The notes: generated by a model from the sequence alone, not told the origin. DNA of 9,394 bases from JAEUIA01 sp034440255 (GCA_034440255.1 JAWXBU010000168.1:1-9394); one strand, 5' to 3'. Shown: positions 1-6,487, numbered from the stretch's first letter. Numbers and translations are program-made.

Positions 1-2
1 AA

Positions 3-74
3 CTCGCAGGCGTCGTCGCCCGCCGCTTCACCAAAAGCAATTTCTTCGAGTGGCGGGTGGCGCCTCGCGCGTAA
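3..74 (+). CDS. C-terminal fragment of a forward gene (5' end outside window)
   Basis: Reading from base 3, there is an open frame of 23 codons ending at a TAA (72-74), with the C-terminus FFEWRVAPRA. The third codon positions in this frame are nearly all G or C, as in the confirmed genes of the window, while the other two forward frames lack that pattern. That is the main reason to believe it is coding. The gene would converge on mgtE, leaving 29 bp between the two stop codons. The fragment is too short to assign a family, and I recognise no motif. The alternative is chance open sequence at the window edge. Confidence 0.4.
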   Translation, partial: LAGVVARRFTKSNFFEWRVAPRA

Positions 75-103
75 TTCGCCAACGAAAGGGGCCAGTATCA
101 GGA

Positions 104-1477
104 TCAGAGCGCTACGTCGCCGAGCACGATGCTCGCCATGGTGAAGTAGATGATCAACCCAGTCACGTCGGACAACGTGGCAACCAGCGGCGCCGACGCA
201 CTCGCGGGGTCGAGCCCAGCGCGCTTCAATAAGAAAGGCAGCAGTGCTCCCACGAGCGTGCCCCACAACGCGACGCCGATCACGGAGAGCGACACCGTCA
301 GTCCGATCAGCACGAAGTTATCGCCGTACATCGGCCCGTTGGCGTCTTCGAAAAAGTGGTGCCACGCGACGATGCGCAGGAAGCCGAGTGTCGCGAGCAG
401 GCCGCCGAGCGCGAGCCCGGCCATGGCTTCGCGCAGGAAGACGCGCCACCAGTCGCGCAGCCGGACTTCGCCCAGGGCCATCGCTCGGATCACGAGGGTG
501 GATGCTTGCGAACCGCAGTTCCCGCCACTCGAAATGATCATCGCGATGAACCCCATCAACACTTGGGCGCGCTGCAGATCGCTTTCGAAGTGTTTCATCG
601 CGCTGATCGTGAGCATCGAGCCGATGAACAAGATGACGAGCCAGCCGGCGCGCTTCTTGAGCATCGACAGGAAGCCGATCTGCAGGTACGGCGCATCCAG
701 CGCGGCCGTACCACCGATCTTCTGGATGTCCTCGGTTGCTTCCTCGCGCACCACGTCGACGATGTCGTCGGCCGTCACGATGCCCTTCATGCGACCGTCC
801 GAATCGACGACGGGGAGCGAAAGAAAATTGTGCTGCGCGAAGAGTCGGGAGAGCGCTTCTTGATCCATCTCTTCCGAGACGCGCACGATCTCTGTCTCCA
901 TCACGTCGTGCACGAATGCGTCGCCGCGCGCCATCATCAATTGGCGGAAGGAGACGACGCCCTGCAGATGAGCCTGATGGTCGAGCACGTAGGCGTAGTA
1001 GATGCTCTCGACGCGTTCGCGCGTCTGACGGCGCAGGTAGCTGATCGCTTCGTCGACGCTCATGTCGGGACGCAGGCGCGCGTAACGCGGATTCATCAAT
1101 CCGCCGGCCTCGTCCTCCGAGTACGCGAGCAACGCGTTGATCTCGCGCCGTGAAGTGTCGTCGAGCAGCGCCAACACCTTCGCGCGCTCGTCCTCGTGCA
1201 CGGCTTGGATCACGTCGGCCACGTCGTCGGGCGGCAGCGCGCGGATCCACCAACGCTGTTCGGCCGAGGGCAGACCTTGGATGATCGTGGCGCGGTCGAA
1301 AGCGCCGAGCTCGAGGAAGAATTCCTCGGCGTCGCCCGAGCTCAGGTAGCGAAAGCCCTCGACACGTGCTTCGGCGTCGAGCACCGGCCACGCATCGCGC
1401 AAGTCGGACGGCGCAACGCGGTGGAGGGGCGCATCGACGGATTCATTTTCCGACACGATCGGATCGTTGTGCGACAT
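104..1477 (-). CDS. mgtE: MgtE-family magnesium channel/transporter
   Basis: This is a Mg2+-selective channel of the inner membrane, gated by cytoplasmic Mg2+. At 457 aa it has the usual family length. The domains run in the standard order: an MgtE_N helical domain (about residues 35-125, ending in the EDEAGGLMNP junction at 121-130), two CBS domains (about 127-185 and 190-250; the second contains LPVVDSDGRMKGIVTADD), the connecting helix, and five predicted membrane segments (about 275-455). The pore signature SSGGNCGSQAST is at 317-327, and the second conserved segment LDPASASAPLVATLSDVTG is at 422-440. D437 corresponds to the conserved acidic residue of the Mg2+ site in the Thermus protein (assigned from family knowledge, not aligned). 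The ATG at 1475-1477 gives a full-length N-domain; only a weak purine-rich ribosome site precedes it. No M-box-like leader was recognised in the 134 bp upstream. The gene appears intact and monocistronic. Confidence 0.96.
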   Translation of the reverse strand: MSHNDPIVSENESVDAPLHRVAPSDLRDAWPVLDAEARVEGFRYLSSGDAEEFFLELGAFDRATIIQGLPSAEQRWWIRALPPDDVADVIQAVHEDERAKVLALLDDTSRREINALLAYSEDEAGGLMNPRYARLRPDMSVDEAISYLRRQTRERVESIYYAYVLDHQAHLQGVVSFRQLMMARGDAFVHDVMETEIVRVSEEMDQEALSRLFAQHNFLSLPVVDSDGRMKGIVTADDIVDVVREEATEDIQKIGGTAALDAPYLQIGFLSMLKKRAGWLVILFIGSMLTISAMKHFESDLQRAQVLMGFIAMIISSGGNCGSQASTLVIRAMALGEVRLRDWWRVFLREAMAGLALGGLLATLGFLRIVAWHHFFEDANGPMYGDNFVLIGLTVSLSVIGVALWGTLVGALLPFLLKRAGLDPASASAPLVATLSDVTGLIIYFTMASIVLGDVAL

Positions 1478-1542
1478 GGTTCGCGGGTCTCGCTCACGAA
1501 CCGCCGTTCTAACCGGCTCTGAGCGCGTTCGGGCACGCGAAA

Positions 1543-1566
1543 GCGGGAAGTTGTCACGCTTCCCGC
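1543..1566 (-). terminator. Candidate intrinsic terminator of the MBL-fold gene
   Basis: A perfect 8-bp GC-rich stem, GCGGGAAG (1543-1550) with CTTCCCGC (1559-1566), encloses an 8-nt loop. Read on the reverse strand it lies about 45 nt beyond the stop of the 1612-2544 gene, and the 3' arm is followed at once by TTTCGCG, a short T tract. A second inverted repeat, ATTCGAG (1572-1578) with CTCGAAT (1590-1596), lies between it and the stop codon. The short T run makes termination plausible but not certain. The hairpin also sits between this gene and the start of mgtE, where it would insulate mgtE from read-through. Confidence 0.45.
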
Positions 1567-1611
1567 AGGGAATTCGAGTCGGGCTCCGGCTCGAATCGAG
1601 CGGGTCCGAGC

Positions 1612-2544
1612 TCAGTTCACCGGATAGATGATGAAGTCGTTGCGCACCTGGTAGGTCGGCGTCGGCAAGGCTTGAAGCGCAGTCGACAGCTCGATCAAGT
1701 GCGCGCGTGTCAACTGCAGCACGCGCTCATTCGGATGAGTCGCCGCCCCGAGCGGGATGTCGACTCCAGGCGTCGTCGTCATCTCGATGTGCGTGCCGAG
1801 GACCCAAGTCGTCGGATGCGTCGACGTGAAATCGACCAAGCGCTGCATGCTCGTCTTGAAGACGGCCCAGTTGCCCTGCGAACTCGCGCCGTTCACGTAC
1901 AAGCGGCCGGGATACAAGCTGTCACCGGTCAGAAGCACGCCCGTGCGCCGATCGTAAACGGCGATGTGCGCCGTGTGATGTCCGGGGATCGCCAGGACGT
2001 CGAGCACACGCCCGCCCAAGTCGTACGTGCCTTGCTGCGTCGGCCAGGGCGCGAGACCGAAGAAATTCGAGACGGCGGTCTGCGACGTTCCGACCACCGT
2101 CGTGTTCGGTTGCCCGATGAATTGCGAGTCCCCGGCGACGTGGTCGCCGTGTCCGTGCAAGTGCGCGACGACGAGCTGAATGGGCGCTCCGCCGTGAGCG
2201 GCAGCGTAGGTCGCCATCAAGCCTTGCACGGTCGTGCGCACGGGAACTCCGCCGGCGCCGCTGTCGAAGAGGATCGCCTTCTGCGTCCCGAACAAGAGGA
2301 ACAGAAACGGCGCTTCGAAGTTCGTGCACAGCGACTGACGCAGGATCGCGAAGTCCGCGTTGTACCAGTGCACTTGGAACGCCGGCTCGGTCGCGCAGTT
2401 CGTGCCGTTGATCCACGTGGTCGGAAACGTGCCGTGGTGTAGGCGGCGCGGAGCCTCGTAGGGCGTGCCTTGAAAGCTCGAAAGCAGACTCGTGCTCAGG
2501 GCGATTAGGGCGAGTGCGAGCGGGGCCAATAGGATGCGGCGCAT
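1612..2544 (-). CDS. Exported metallo-beta-lactamase-fold hydrolase
   Basis: The 310-aa product starts with a signal peptide: MRR, then a hydrophobic stretch to about residue 22, with likely cleavage before or near FQG at 24-26. The dinuclear zinc site of the metallo-beta-lactamase superfamily is complete. HGHGDH gives H130, H132, D134 and H135; H189 or H190 lies in PGHHTAH; D208 lies in LLTGDS; H251 lies in VLGTH. The fold therefore looks catalytically competent in the periplasm or outside the cell. Substrate cannot be read from the sequence. The PGHH and TGDS spacing resembles the general glyoxalase II-like branch more than class B3 beta-lactamases, so I do not call it a resistance enzyme. 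C50 and C73 could form a disulfide. The start was chosen because ATG at 2542-2544 has a strong GAGGAG 5 nt upstream and opens the signal peptide; the frame stays open far upstream, through the repeat element, but that part does not look like protein. The MITE-like element ends 77 bp upstream of this start, so it may affect the promoter. Confidence 0.9.
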   Translation of the reverse strand: MRRILLAPLALALIALSTSLLSSFQGTPYEAPRRLHHGTFPTTWINGTNCATEPAFQVHWYNADFAILRQSLCTNFEAPFLFLLFGTQKAILFDSGAGGVPVRTTVQGLMATYAAAHGGAPIQLVVAHLHGHGDHVAGDSQFIGQPNTTVVGTSQTAVSNFFGLAPWPTQQGTYDLGGRVLDVLAIPGHHTAHIAVYDRRTGVLLTGDSLYPGRLYVNGASSQGNWAVFKTSMQRLVDFTSTHPTTWVLGTHIEMTTTPGVDIPLGAATHPNERVLQLTRAHLIELSTALQALPTPTYQVRNDFIIYPVN

Positions 2545-2549
2545 GGAGT

Positions 2550-2555
2550 CTCCTC
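2550..2555 (-). promoter_or_regulatory. Ribosome binding site of the MBL-fold gene
   Basis: The reverse strand reads GAGGAG, 5 nt before the ATG at 2544. It fixes the start inside a much longer open frame and excludes the upstream in-frame extension. Confidence 0.75.
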
Positions 2556-2621
2556 TTCGGAGCCTACTCCATGTCGCCGGATGTGGCAGCACGTCGTTGT
2601 TTGGAAGTGCGCGAACTCTTC

Positions 2622-2671
2622 CTAGCGGTCCGTTGAAAAAGTCGACTTGCCCCGCGAAGCAGGCGTTTGCG
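2622..2671 (+). repeat. Left terminal inverted repeat of the MITE-like element
   Basis: This is the left arm of about 50 bp, starting CTAGCGGTCCGTTG. It matches the reverse complement of 2801-2850 with about 5 mismatches; the outer 23-bp block from GTCCG to CTTGC (2628-2650) is identical in both arms. Confidence 0.8.
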
Positions 2672-2800
2672 ATGGAAGGAGAGCGACAGTTGGATGGCCA
2701 GGGTTCCCGTGTCAGGAGGTGAAGCCTCCGTAGTGAGCGCTCACAGCGGAAATGGACTTCCTGGCCATTGAGCACGGCCCGACGAGCTCGACGCCGCAGC

Positions 2801-2850
2801 GCGAAGGCCTGCTTCGCGGAGCAAGTCGACTTTTTCAACGGACTGCTAGA
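2801..2850 (-). repeat. Right terminal inverted repeat of the MITE-like element
   Basis: This is the right arm, ending GGACTGCTAG on the forward strand. It ends 44 bp from the stop codon of the 2895-4160 gene, so read-through transcripts of that gene would carry the whole hairpin. Confidence 0.8.
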
Positions 2851-2894
2851 GTCCCGACCGGTCGGCAGTCCACCCGCGGCGCTGTTCCGACAGC

Positions 2895-4160
2895 TCAGCG
2901 TTTCGTCGAGCCGCTCTTCGTCGGTGCTTTGGGCTCTTTCTTGACCGTCACGCGGCCCGAGCGCATCGAGTTCGCCGCCTCTTTCATCACGTCGGCACCG
3001 AAGCGCGCCTCCAGCGCACCGGCCTGTAGCTCGGCGGCAAGCTCGAAGTTCGGAATCGTCTCCCACGTGTTCTCGCCGGTAGAACGCTTGTTCTTCTCGC
3101 CGCGCAGGACGCGCAACTCTTCGAGCGCGCTCGACAATTTCCCCGGACCCTGTCCGAGCAGATGGTGAGCGATGCCCCACGCGAGCTTGGCCGACTTGGC
3201 ATCCCAACTGCCGCGTTTCCACTTGGCCACGTCGGCGAGGCCGAGCGCGTGACCGAGGTCCTTCAAGACCAGCTTGACCTCGTTGGGCCAGGCGCCGTGT
3301 TCGGCTGCGTACACGAACTCGGCGCGGAAGGGGAAGCAGTACACGAGGCCGTCGGTCGCCATCTCGCAATCCCACGCAATGCCCTGCACCAACCAATTCG
3401 GCTGTTGACCGAAGCGTCGCAGCGTCAGCAACTGCACGACGCGATTCATCAGTTCGTGATTGCCGTCCCACTCTTCTTGGCCGGCTGCGTTTTCGACGTA
3501 CGCGCCCGCCAGCGGATCCTCGATCGTGAAGCCCGTGAACTTGCGCGCGTGCTCGATCCACTCCTTCAGGTAGTGCGTTTCCCCCGCCAAGACGTCGAGG
3601 AGCGAGGAGTAGTCTTCGGCGCTCTTCACGACGAACAGCGTCCCGACCTGCGTGTCCGGTTCGATCGAACCCGCGCCCCAGGAACTCGACCACGTACCCG
3701 GCGCCGCCGGCGGGTTGCCGGTCGCCGGCGGATTCGTCGGCGGCGTGTCCTGCACCGATTTCGTCTCCGGATCTTCCGGGATCGGCGCCGAAGCGGGTCG
3801 CGTGCTGCCCTCGCCCGGACCCGTCTTCGGGGCGGTCGTGCGTTCGGGCGGCGGCAGCACCGTGTCGAACCACGTCTCGGCCTTGCCCATCACGGCCTTC
3901 GAGCTCGACAAGCCCGATCGATTCTTGTGCGTGACGAGCAAGAGCCGCCCTTGGCCGTCGAAGTCCATGTGGTAGCCGTTTTTCGCCGCCCACAGTGAAT
4001 AGCGGTTGACCGTCGCGCGCTGCTCCGTCGTGAGCTCGGCCGGCAGTGCATCCGCCGTGAAAGTTTTGGCCTTGAACGTGACGGTCACGTCGGCGGGCGT
4101 CGGCGTCGAGCCGGACGAGAAAACGAGCGCGGCCACACAGGCCAGGGGTGCGAACATCAT
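2895..4160 (-). CDS. Exported protein with proline-rich linker and degenerate gluzincin (peptidase MA-like) region
   Basis: The 421-aa product begins with a hydrophobic segment (residues 3-16) that looks like a signal peptide with a weak, uncharged n-region. C8 is not in a proper lipobox. An N-terminal domain (about 25-100) is followed by a low-complexity Pro/Thr/Gly linker (about 103-157) and a C-terminal domain (about 165-400) with a basic tail, KKEPKAPTKSGSTKR. The C-terminal domain resembles gluzincins of the peptidase MA/DUF1570 type: HELMN (235-239) stands where HExxH is expected, and PNWLVQG (254-260) where the P-x-W-L-x-E-G third-ligand motif is expected. The second histidine is N239 and the ligand glutamate is Q259, so zinc catalysis is probably lost. 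This assignment comes from motif spacing, not from a search. The ATG at 4158-4160 was chosen because GAGGAG lies 9 nt upstream and it opens the hydrophobic leader. The open frame runs further upstream without protein-like sequence. Function unknown; perhaps a structural or binding protein. Confidence 0.78.
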   Translation of the reverse strand: MMFAPLACVAALVFSSGSTPTPADVTVTFKAKTFTADALPAELTTEQRATVNRYSLWAAKNGYHMDFDGQGRLLLVTHKNRSGLSSSKAVMGKAETWFDTVLPPPERTTAPKTGPGEGSTRPASAPIPEDPETKSVQDTPPTNPPATGNPPAAPGTWSSSWGAGSIEPDTQVGTLFVVKSAEDYSSLLDVLAGETHYLKEWIEHARKFTGFTIEDPLAGAYVENAAGQEEWDGNHELMNRVVQLLTLRRFGQQPNWLVQGIAWDCEMATDGLVYCFPFRAEFVYAAEHGAWPNEVKLVLKDLGHALGLADVAKWKRGSWDAKSAKLAWGIAHHLLGQGPGKLSSALEELRVLRGEKNKRSTGENTWETIPNFELAAELQAGALEARFGADVMKEAANSMRSGRVTVKKEPKAPTKSGSTKR

Positions 4161-4169
4161 CGGGACTCT

Positions 4170-4175
4170 CTCCTC
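4170..4175 (-). promoter_or_regulatory. Ribosome binding site deciding the start at 4160
   Basis: The reverse strand reads GAGGAG (within GCAGAGGAGAGAG), 9 nt before the first of two tandem ATG codons. It supports the first ATG and argues against the longer upstream reading. Confidence 0.65.
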
Positions 4176-4241
4176 TGCAATATCGATTCGAATCCAAGCG
4201 CGGCGAGGCCGGTGCAGCTCGGGACGAGCGCACGATCGGCT

Positions 4242-4260
4242 GAGGACGGGGACTGTCCTC
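4242..4260. repeat. Small hairpin in the intergenic region between the two pseudo-peptidase genes
   Basis: GAGGAC (4242-4247) and GTCCTC (4255-4260) form a 6-bp stem around the 7-nt loop GGGGACT. It lies in the 191-bp gap, 91 nt downstream of the stop of the 4352-5800 gene and 81 nt upstream of the next start. There is no T tract on the reverse strand, so a simple intrinsic terminator is unlikely. It could be a REP-like relic or part of a 5' leader. Confidence 0.35.
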
Positions 4261-4351
4261 CACAGTGAACGACGCACATGAACGGGGAAAGCGGGGAAGA
4301 CTTGGGTGGAACTTCCGAAAGACCTCTGCAAAGCCCGCGCCCAGAACGACC

Positions 4352-5800
4352 TCAGCGGCGCTCCGCGAGCCACCGTGTCAGACGCCGCTCGAGTCCGCCG
4401 GCGTCGAGCTTCAAAACGGTCTTGATTGCCGCAGACGTCTTTTCACGCCCGTCGCCGATGCCTTGGCCGATGCGCTGGAGCAACTGCGCGGTCTCGGTCG
4501 GGCGCGCTTCGATCAGGTAGGCAGCCAGCGCGTAAGCGTAGAGCACGTCGCTCACACCCATCGCGTTGACGTCGCGGTCGAGCGTGGTCGCGAACGGCGG
4601 ACGCTCGGCCTTCTGCAACAATTCCAAAGCCTCGTTGATCCAATTCGCGTCCGGTTTGAGCAGGCGTGACTTGAGCGTGTCGGCCTTCGTCGCGCCACCC
4701 TCCTGCACGAACCACGTCAGGCGCGTGCCGACCAATTCGCGCGTCAGGTACAGGCCGAAACCTTCCCACGCCCATCCAGCGTCGAGCGTGATGCCGAAGC
4801 CGCGCCCGAGGAAGTCGCCGATCGTCTGGCGCACGCTGCCGTCGACGCGCTTGTCGACGAGCTTGTCCCAGAACACGACATACGGCTGGCCGGGGATCTT
4901 CGCGCCGACGACGTTCTTCAAGAACTGTCGGTAGCTCGGCGAGATACCGGGCAACTGGTCGAGGACCAGGTCGCTCTCGCCGCTGTTCGCGAGCAAGAAG
5001 AGCGTGTAGCCGTCCGCATGCGGGATGTCGGTGTCGAACGCGAAGTGCGCGACGTCGGCCACCGCTTCGCACGCGCGCGCAGCCTTCTCGACTTCGGGCA
5101 AGAGACCCGTCCCGAAGACGCGCACGTGCGCGGTCTCGTAGTGTTGCGTGAACGTGATGCCCATCGAACTCTCGAGCGGGGTCAATTCGGCGACGGTCAA
5201 CTTGCTCGAAGTTTCCAGGGCGCGCCGCACGAGTTCTTTCAGTTCGACGCGCCGCTGTTTTCCGATCTGCGTCTCCAGGAGCACCCAGTTTTCCCCTGAT
5301 TTGACTTCGCCGAGTGAGGCGTGAGTCTCGGCGTCGTCGGGGTCGGCGAACAGGATTTCGCGGTAGACGAGGCCGCGCGTCGCGTCGTCGGAATCGAACC
5401 GTTCAATGGCGGTGCGCATCGTGTTCGCAAACGGAGCGACCGCCGCCGCGCGTTTCGCCGGCAGCTCCAAGAGCGCTTTCGGATTGAAATTCTTGACCTC
5501 GCGCGGCGCGGGCTCGGCCCACGAGCCGTCGGGCTTTTTCGAAAAACGCAGGCCTTTTCGCGCTCCGGCATGATCCGAGTCGAGTTCCAGCAGTGCGCGG
5601 TAGACGCGGTCGCGCTCGAGGAACAGTTCCTTTTCCGAACTCCACGCCGCGAGCTTTTCGAGCTCGACGACGAGCGCGCGGACGGCCTTCGCGTGGAGTT
5701 CGGAGAAAGTCTCCACAGCGTCTTGCCGCAGCCCGGCCCAAGCCGGGACGACGAACGCGAGACTCAGGGCGACATGCAAGAAGACGGGCGGGAATCCCAT
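4352..5800 (-). CDS. Exported protein with internal repeat and degenerate gluzincin-like C-terminal domain
   Basis: The 482-aa product has a clear signal peptide: a hydrophobic core at 6-19 and an AWA motif at 20-22, with cleavage likely before G23. The N-terminal half (about 29-200) is helical and contains an internal duplication. VYRALLELDSDHAGARKGL...DGSW (66-94) matches VYREILFADPDDAETHASLG...GENW (145-172). The C-terminal half (about 225-482) has the layout of a gluzincin peptidase: GWAWEGFGLYL (342-352) fits the W-x-x-E-G third-ligand motif with E346 kept, but the place of HExxH, about 18 residues earlier, reads QTIGD (about 325-329), with both histidines gone. The end, with its long helices and LERRLTRWL at 470-478, resembles tails of DUF1570-like proteins. 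Catalysis is therefore unlikely. The start is the only ATG that gives a complete signal peptide; the ribosome site before it is weak. Its probable location is the periplasm or cell surface; its substrate or partner is unknown. It is divergent from the bPH2 genes. Confidence 0.8.
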   Translation of the reverse strand: MGFPPVFLHVALSLAFVVPAWAGLRQDAVETFSELHAKAVRALVVELEKLAAWSSEKELFLERDRVYRALLELDSDHAGARKGLRFSKKPDGSWAEPAPREVKNFNPKALLELPAKRAAAVAPFANTMRTAIERFDSDDATRGLVYREILFADPDDAETHASLGEVKSGENWVLLETQIGKQRRVELKELVRRALETSSKLTVAELTPLESSMGITFTQHYETAHVRVFGTGLLPEVEKAARACEAVADVAHFAFDTDIPHADGYTLFLLANSGESDLVLDQLPGISPSYRQFLKNVVGAKIPGQPYVVFWDKLVDKRVDGSVRQTIGDFLGRGFGITLDAGWAWEGFGLYLTRELVGTRLTWFVQEGGATKADTLKSRLLKPDANWINEALELLQKAERPPFATTLDRDVNAMGVSDVLYAYALAAYLIEARPTETAQLLQRIGQGIGDGREKTSAAIKTVLKLDAGGLERRLTRWLAERR

Positions 5801-5869
5801 GCCCTGGATCGTACGCGATGTCGCGGGGCCCGATCGTCACCACTGCGCAAGACGCGGCTGACCTCGTGG

Positions 5870-5887
5870 CGGTTCGAGCGCGAACCG
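5870..5887. promoter_or_regulatory. Inverted repeat in the divergent intergenic region (possible operator)
   Basis: CGGTTCG (5870-5876) and CGAACCG (5881-5887) form a perfect 7-bp inverted repeat with a 4-nt spacer (AGCG). It sits in the 130-bp region between the divergent starts at 5800 and 5931, 44 bp before the bPH2 ribosome-binding and start region. The position suits an operator or a leader hairpin. No convincing -35/-10 pair could be identified in this region, so the role is inferred from position and symmetry only. Confidence 0.3.
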
Positions 5888-5917
5888 TTCCGTCGTTGCA
5901 CACCGCGCTCGGGATCC

Positions 5918-5923
5918 GGAGAG
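5918..5923 (+). promoter_or_regulatory. Ribosome binding site of the first bPH2 gene
   Basis: GGAGAG lies 7 nt before the ATG at 5931, which marks the start of the forward transcription unit's first coding region. Confidence 0.65.
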
Positions 5924-5930
5924 TAAGCCC

Positions 5931-6485
5931 ATGACCGCTGAGCAACCCCCCCGCGCACGGCCGATCGACGACACGTACATCCAGGCGATCACGCGGCCTG
6001 ATCCCAACTTGTTGTGGCACTACGCGCTGCTGTCGTTGATGGCTCTCGTGTTCGCACCGATCGTGTTCATCCCGCTCTTCTTCAAATATCACACTCTGCG
6101 CTACAAGCTCGACGGCGAAGGTGTGTCGGCGTCCTGGGGCATCCTGTTTCGGCGCGAAGTGCATTTGACGTACAAGCGCATCCAAGACATCCACGTGAAG
6201 CGCAACTTCGTCGAGCGCTGGCTCGGCATCGGCACGGTCGAAGTGCAGACGGCGTCGGGCAGTTCCAGTTCGGAGCTCGCCTTCGAGGGCATGCGCGAGT
6301 TCGACGCGTTGCGCGAATTCCTCTATCGACGCATGCGCGGACACGAAGTCGCCGCCGCTTCGAGTGCGAACGACACGAGTGGGGGTGGTGCTGCGACGAG
6401 TCGCGACGCCGAAATCGTCGCCATCCTGAGCGCGATTCAAGCCGATCTCGAAGCGACGCGGCGCGCCGTCGAAACGAAGGTGTGA
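5931..6485 (+). CDS. Membrane-anchored bacterial PH-domain protein (bPH2, YdbS-like)
   Basis: The 184-aa product has a cytoplasmic N-terminus, a hydrophobic segment or hairpin (about 29-51, LLWHYALLSL...FIPLFF), and then a single bPH2 (formerly DUF304) domain at about 55-136. The domain shows the usual features of the family: YKLDGEGVSASWGILFRRE, the YKRIQDIHVKRNFVERWLGIGTVEVQTAS core strand-loop-helix (81-109), and the closing helix MREFDALREFLYRRM (121-135). The C-terminal tail (about 140-184) is Ala/Ser/Gly-rich and ends in a short helix. bPH2 proteins of the YdbS/YdbT type are membrane-associated; their ligands are poorly known. The start is well supported by GGAGAG (5918-5923) 7 nt before the ATG. 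It is the first gene of a tight three-gene unit, with the second bPH2 gene starting 2 nt after its stop. Confidence 0.88.
   Translation: MTAEQPPRARPIDDTYIQAITRPDPNLLWHYALLSLMALVFAPIVFIPLFFKYHTLRYKLDGEGVSASWGILFRREVHLTYKRIQDIHVKRNFVERWLGIGTVEVQTASGSSSSELAFEGMREFDALREFLYRRMRGHEVAAASSANDTSGGGAATSRDAEIVAILSAIQADLEATRRAVETKV
6476..6480 (+). promoter_or_regulatory. Ribosome binding site inside the preceding gene, deciding the GTG start at 6488
   Basis: GAAGG lies within the last codons of the first bPH2 gene, 7 nt before GTG 6488 but only 1 nt before GTG 6482. The spacing favours the later start and indicates translational coupling. Confidence 0.5.
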
Positions 6486-6487
6486 GC

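Larger units (their letters stand above)
2622..2850. mobile_element. MITE-like palindromic element, 229 bp, non-coding
   Basis: The two ends are long imperfect inverted repeats of about 50 bp (2622-2671 and 2801-2850). Read inward, both contain GTCCGTTGAAAAAGTCGACT and then CCGCGAAGCAGGC, with only single mismatches (G/A and C/T) between the arms before they diverge. Both outer ends begin with CTAG (2622-2625 and 2847-2850), which may be a target duplication or part of the repeat, since CTAG is its own complement. A perfect 12-bp palindrome, GTGAGCGCTCAC (2733-2744), lies near the centre, and ATGGCCAGG (2694-2702) recurs inverted at 2760-2768, so most of the element can fold into one long hairpin. 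It has no transposase gene and is far too short for one. It fits a non-autonomous miniature transposable element mobilised in trans. The family is not established here. The ends resemble, from memory, termini of IS1182/IS4-type elements. Confidence 0.75.

Noticed and set aside
356..1153. A 265-codon forward open frame opposite mgtE
   Set aside because: It is His/Arg/Asp-rich antisense translation of MgtE with no recognisable motif.
1478..1611. Mg2+-sensing riboswitch (M-box) upstream of mgtE
   Set aside because: The region is only 134 bp, is largely taken up by the terminator-like hairpins of the neighbouring gene, and shows none of the M-box core that I could recognise.
1612..2544. Class B3 beta-lactamase resistance gene
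   Set aside because: The superfamily zinc motif is present, but the surrounding PGHHTAH and LLTGDS context lacks the features I expect of B3 enzymes, so only the fold is claimed.
2492..2722. Possible small protein containing a PLKKSTCPAKQAFA-type sequence from the repeat element
   Set aside because: The sequence is just the terminal inverted repeat translated, and similar text appears from the other arm on the other strand; there is no ribosome site or coding bias.
1612..4263. A single 883-codon reverse-strand open frame covering the MBL-fold gene and the region upstream
   Set aside because: Only its last 310 codons look like a protein. The rest is a shadow of the 2895-4160 gene in another frame plus the repeat element, and a strong ribosome site marks the real start at 2544.
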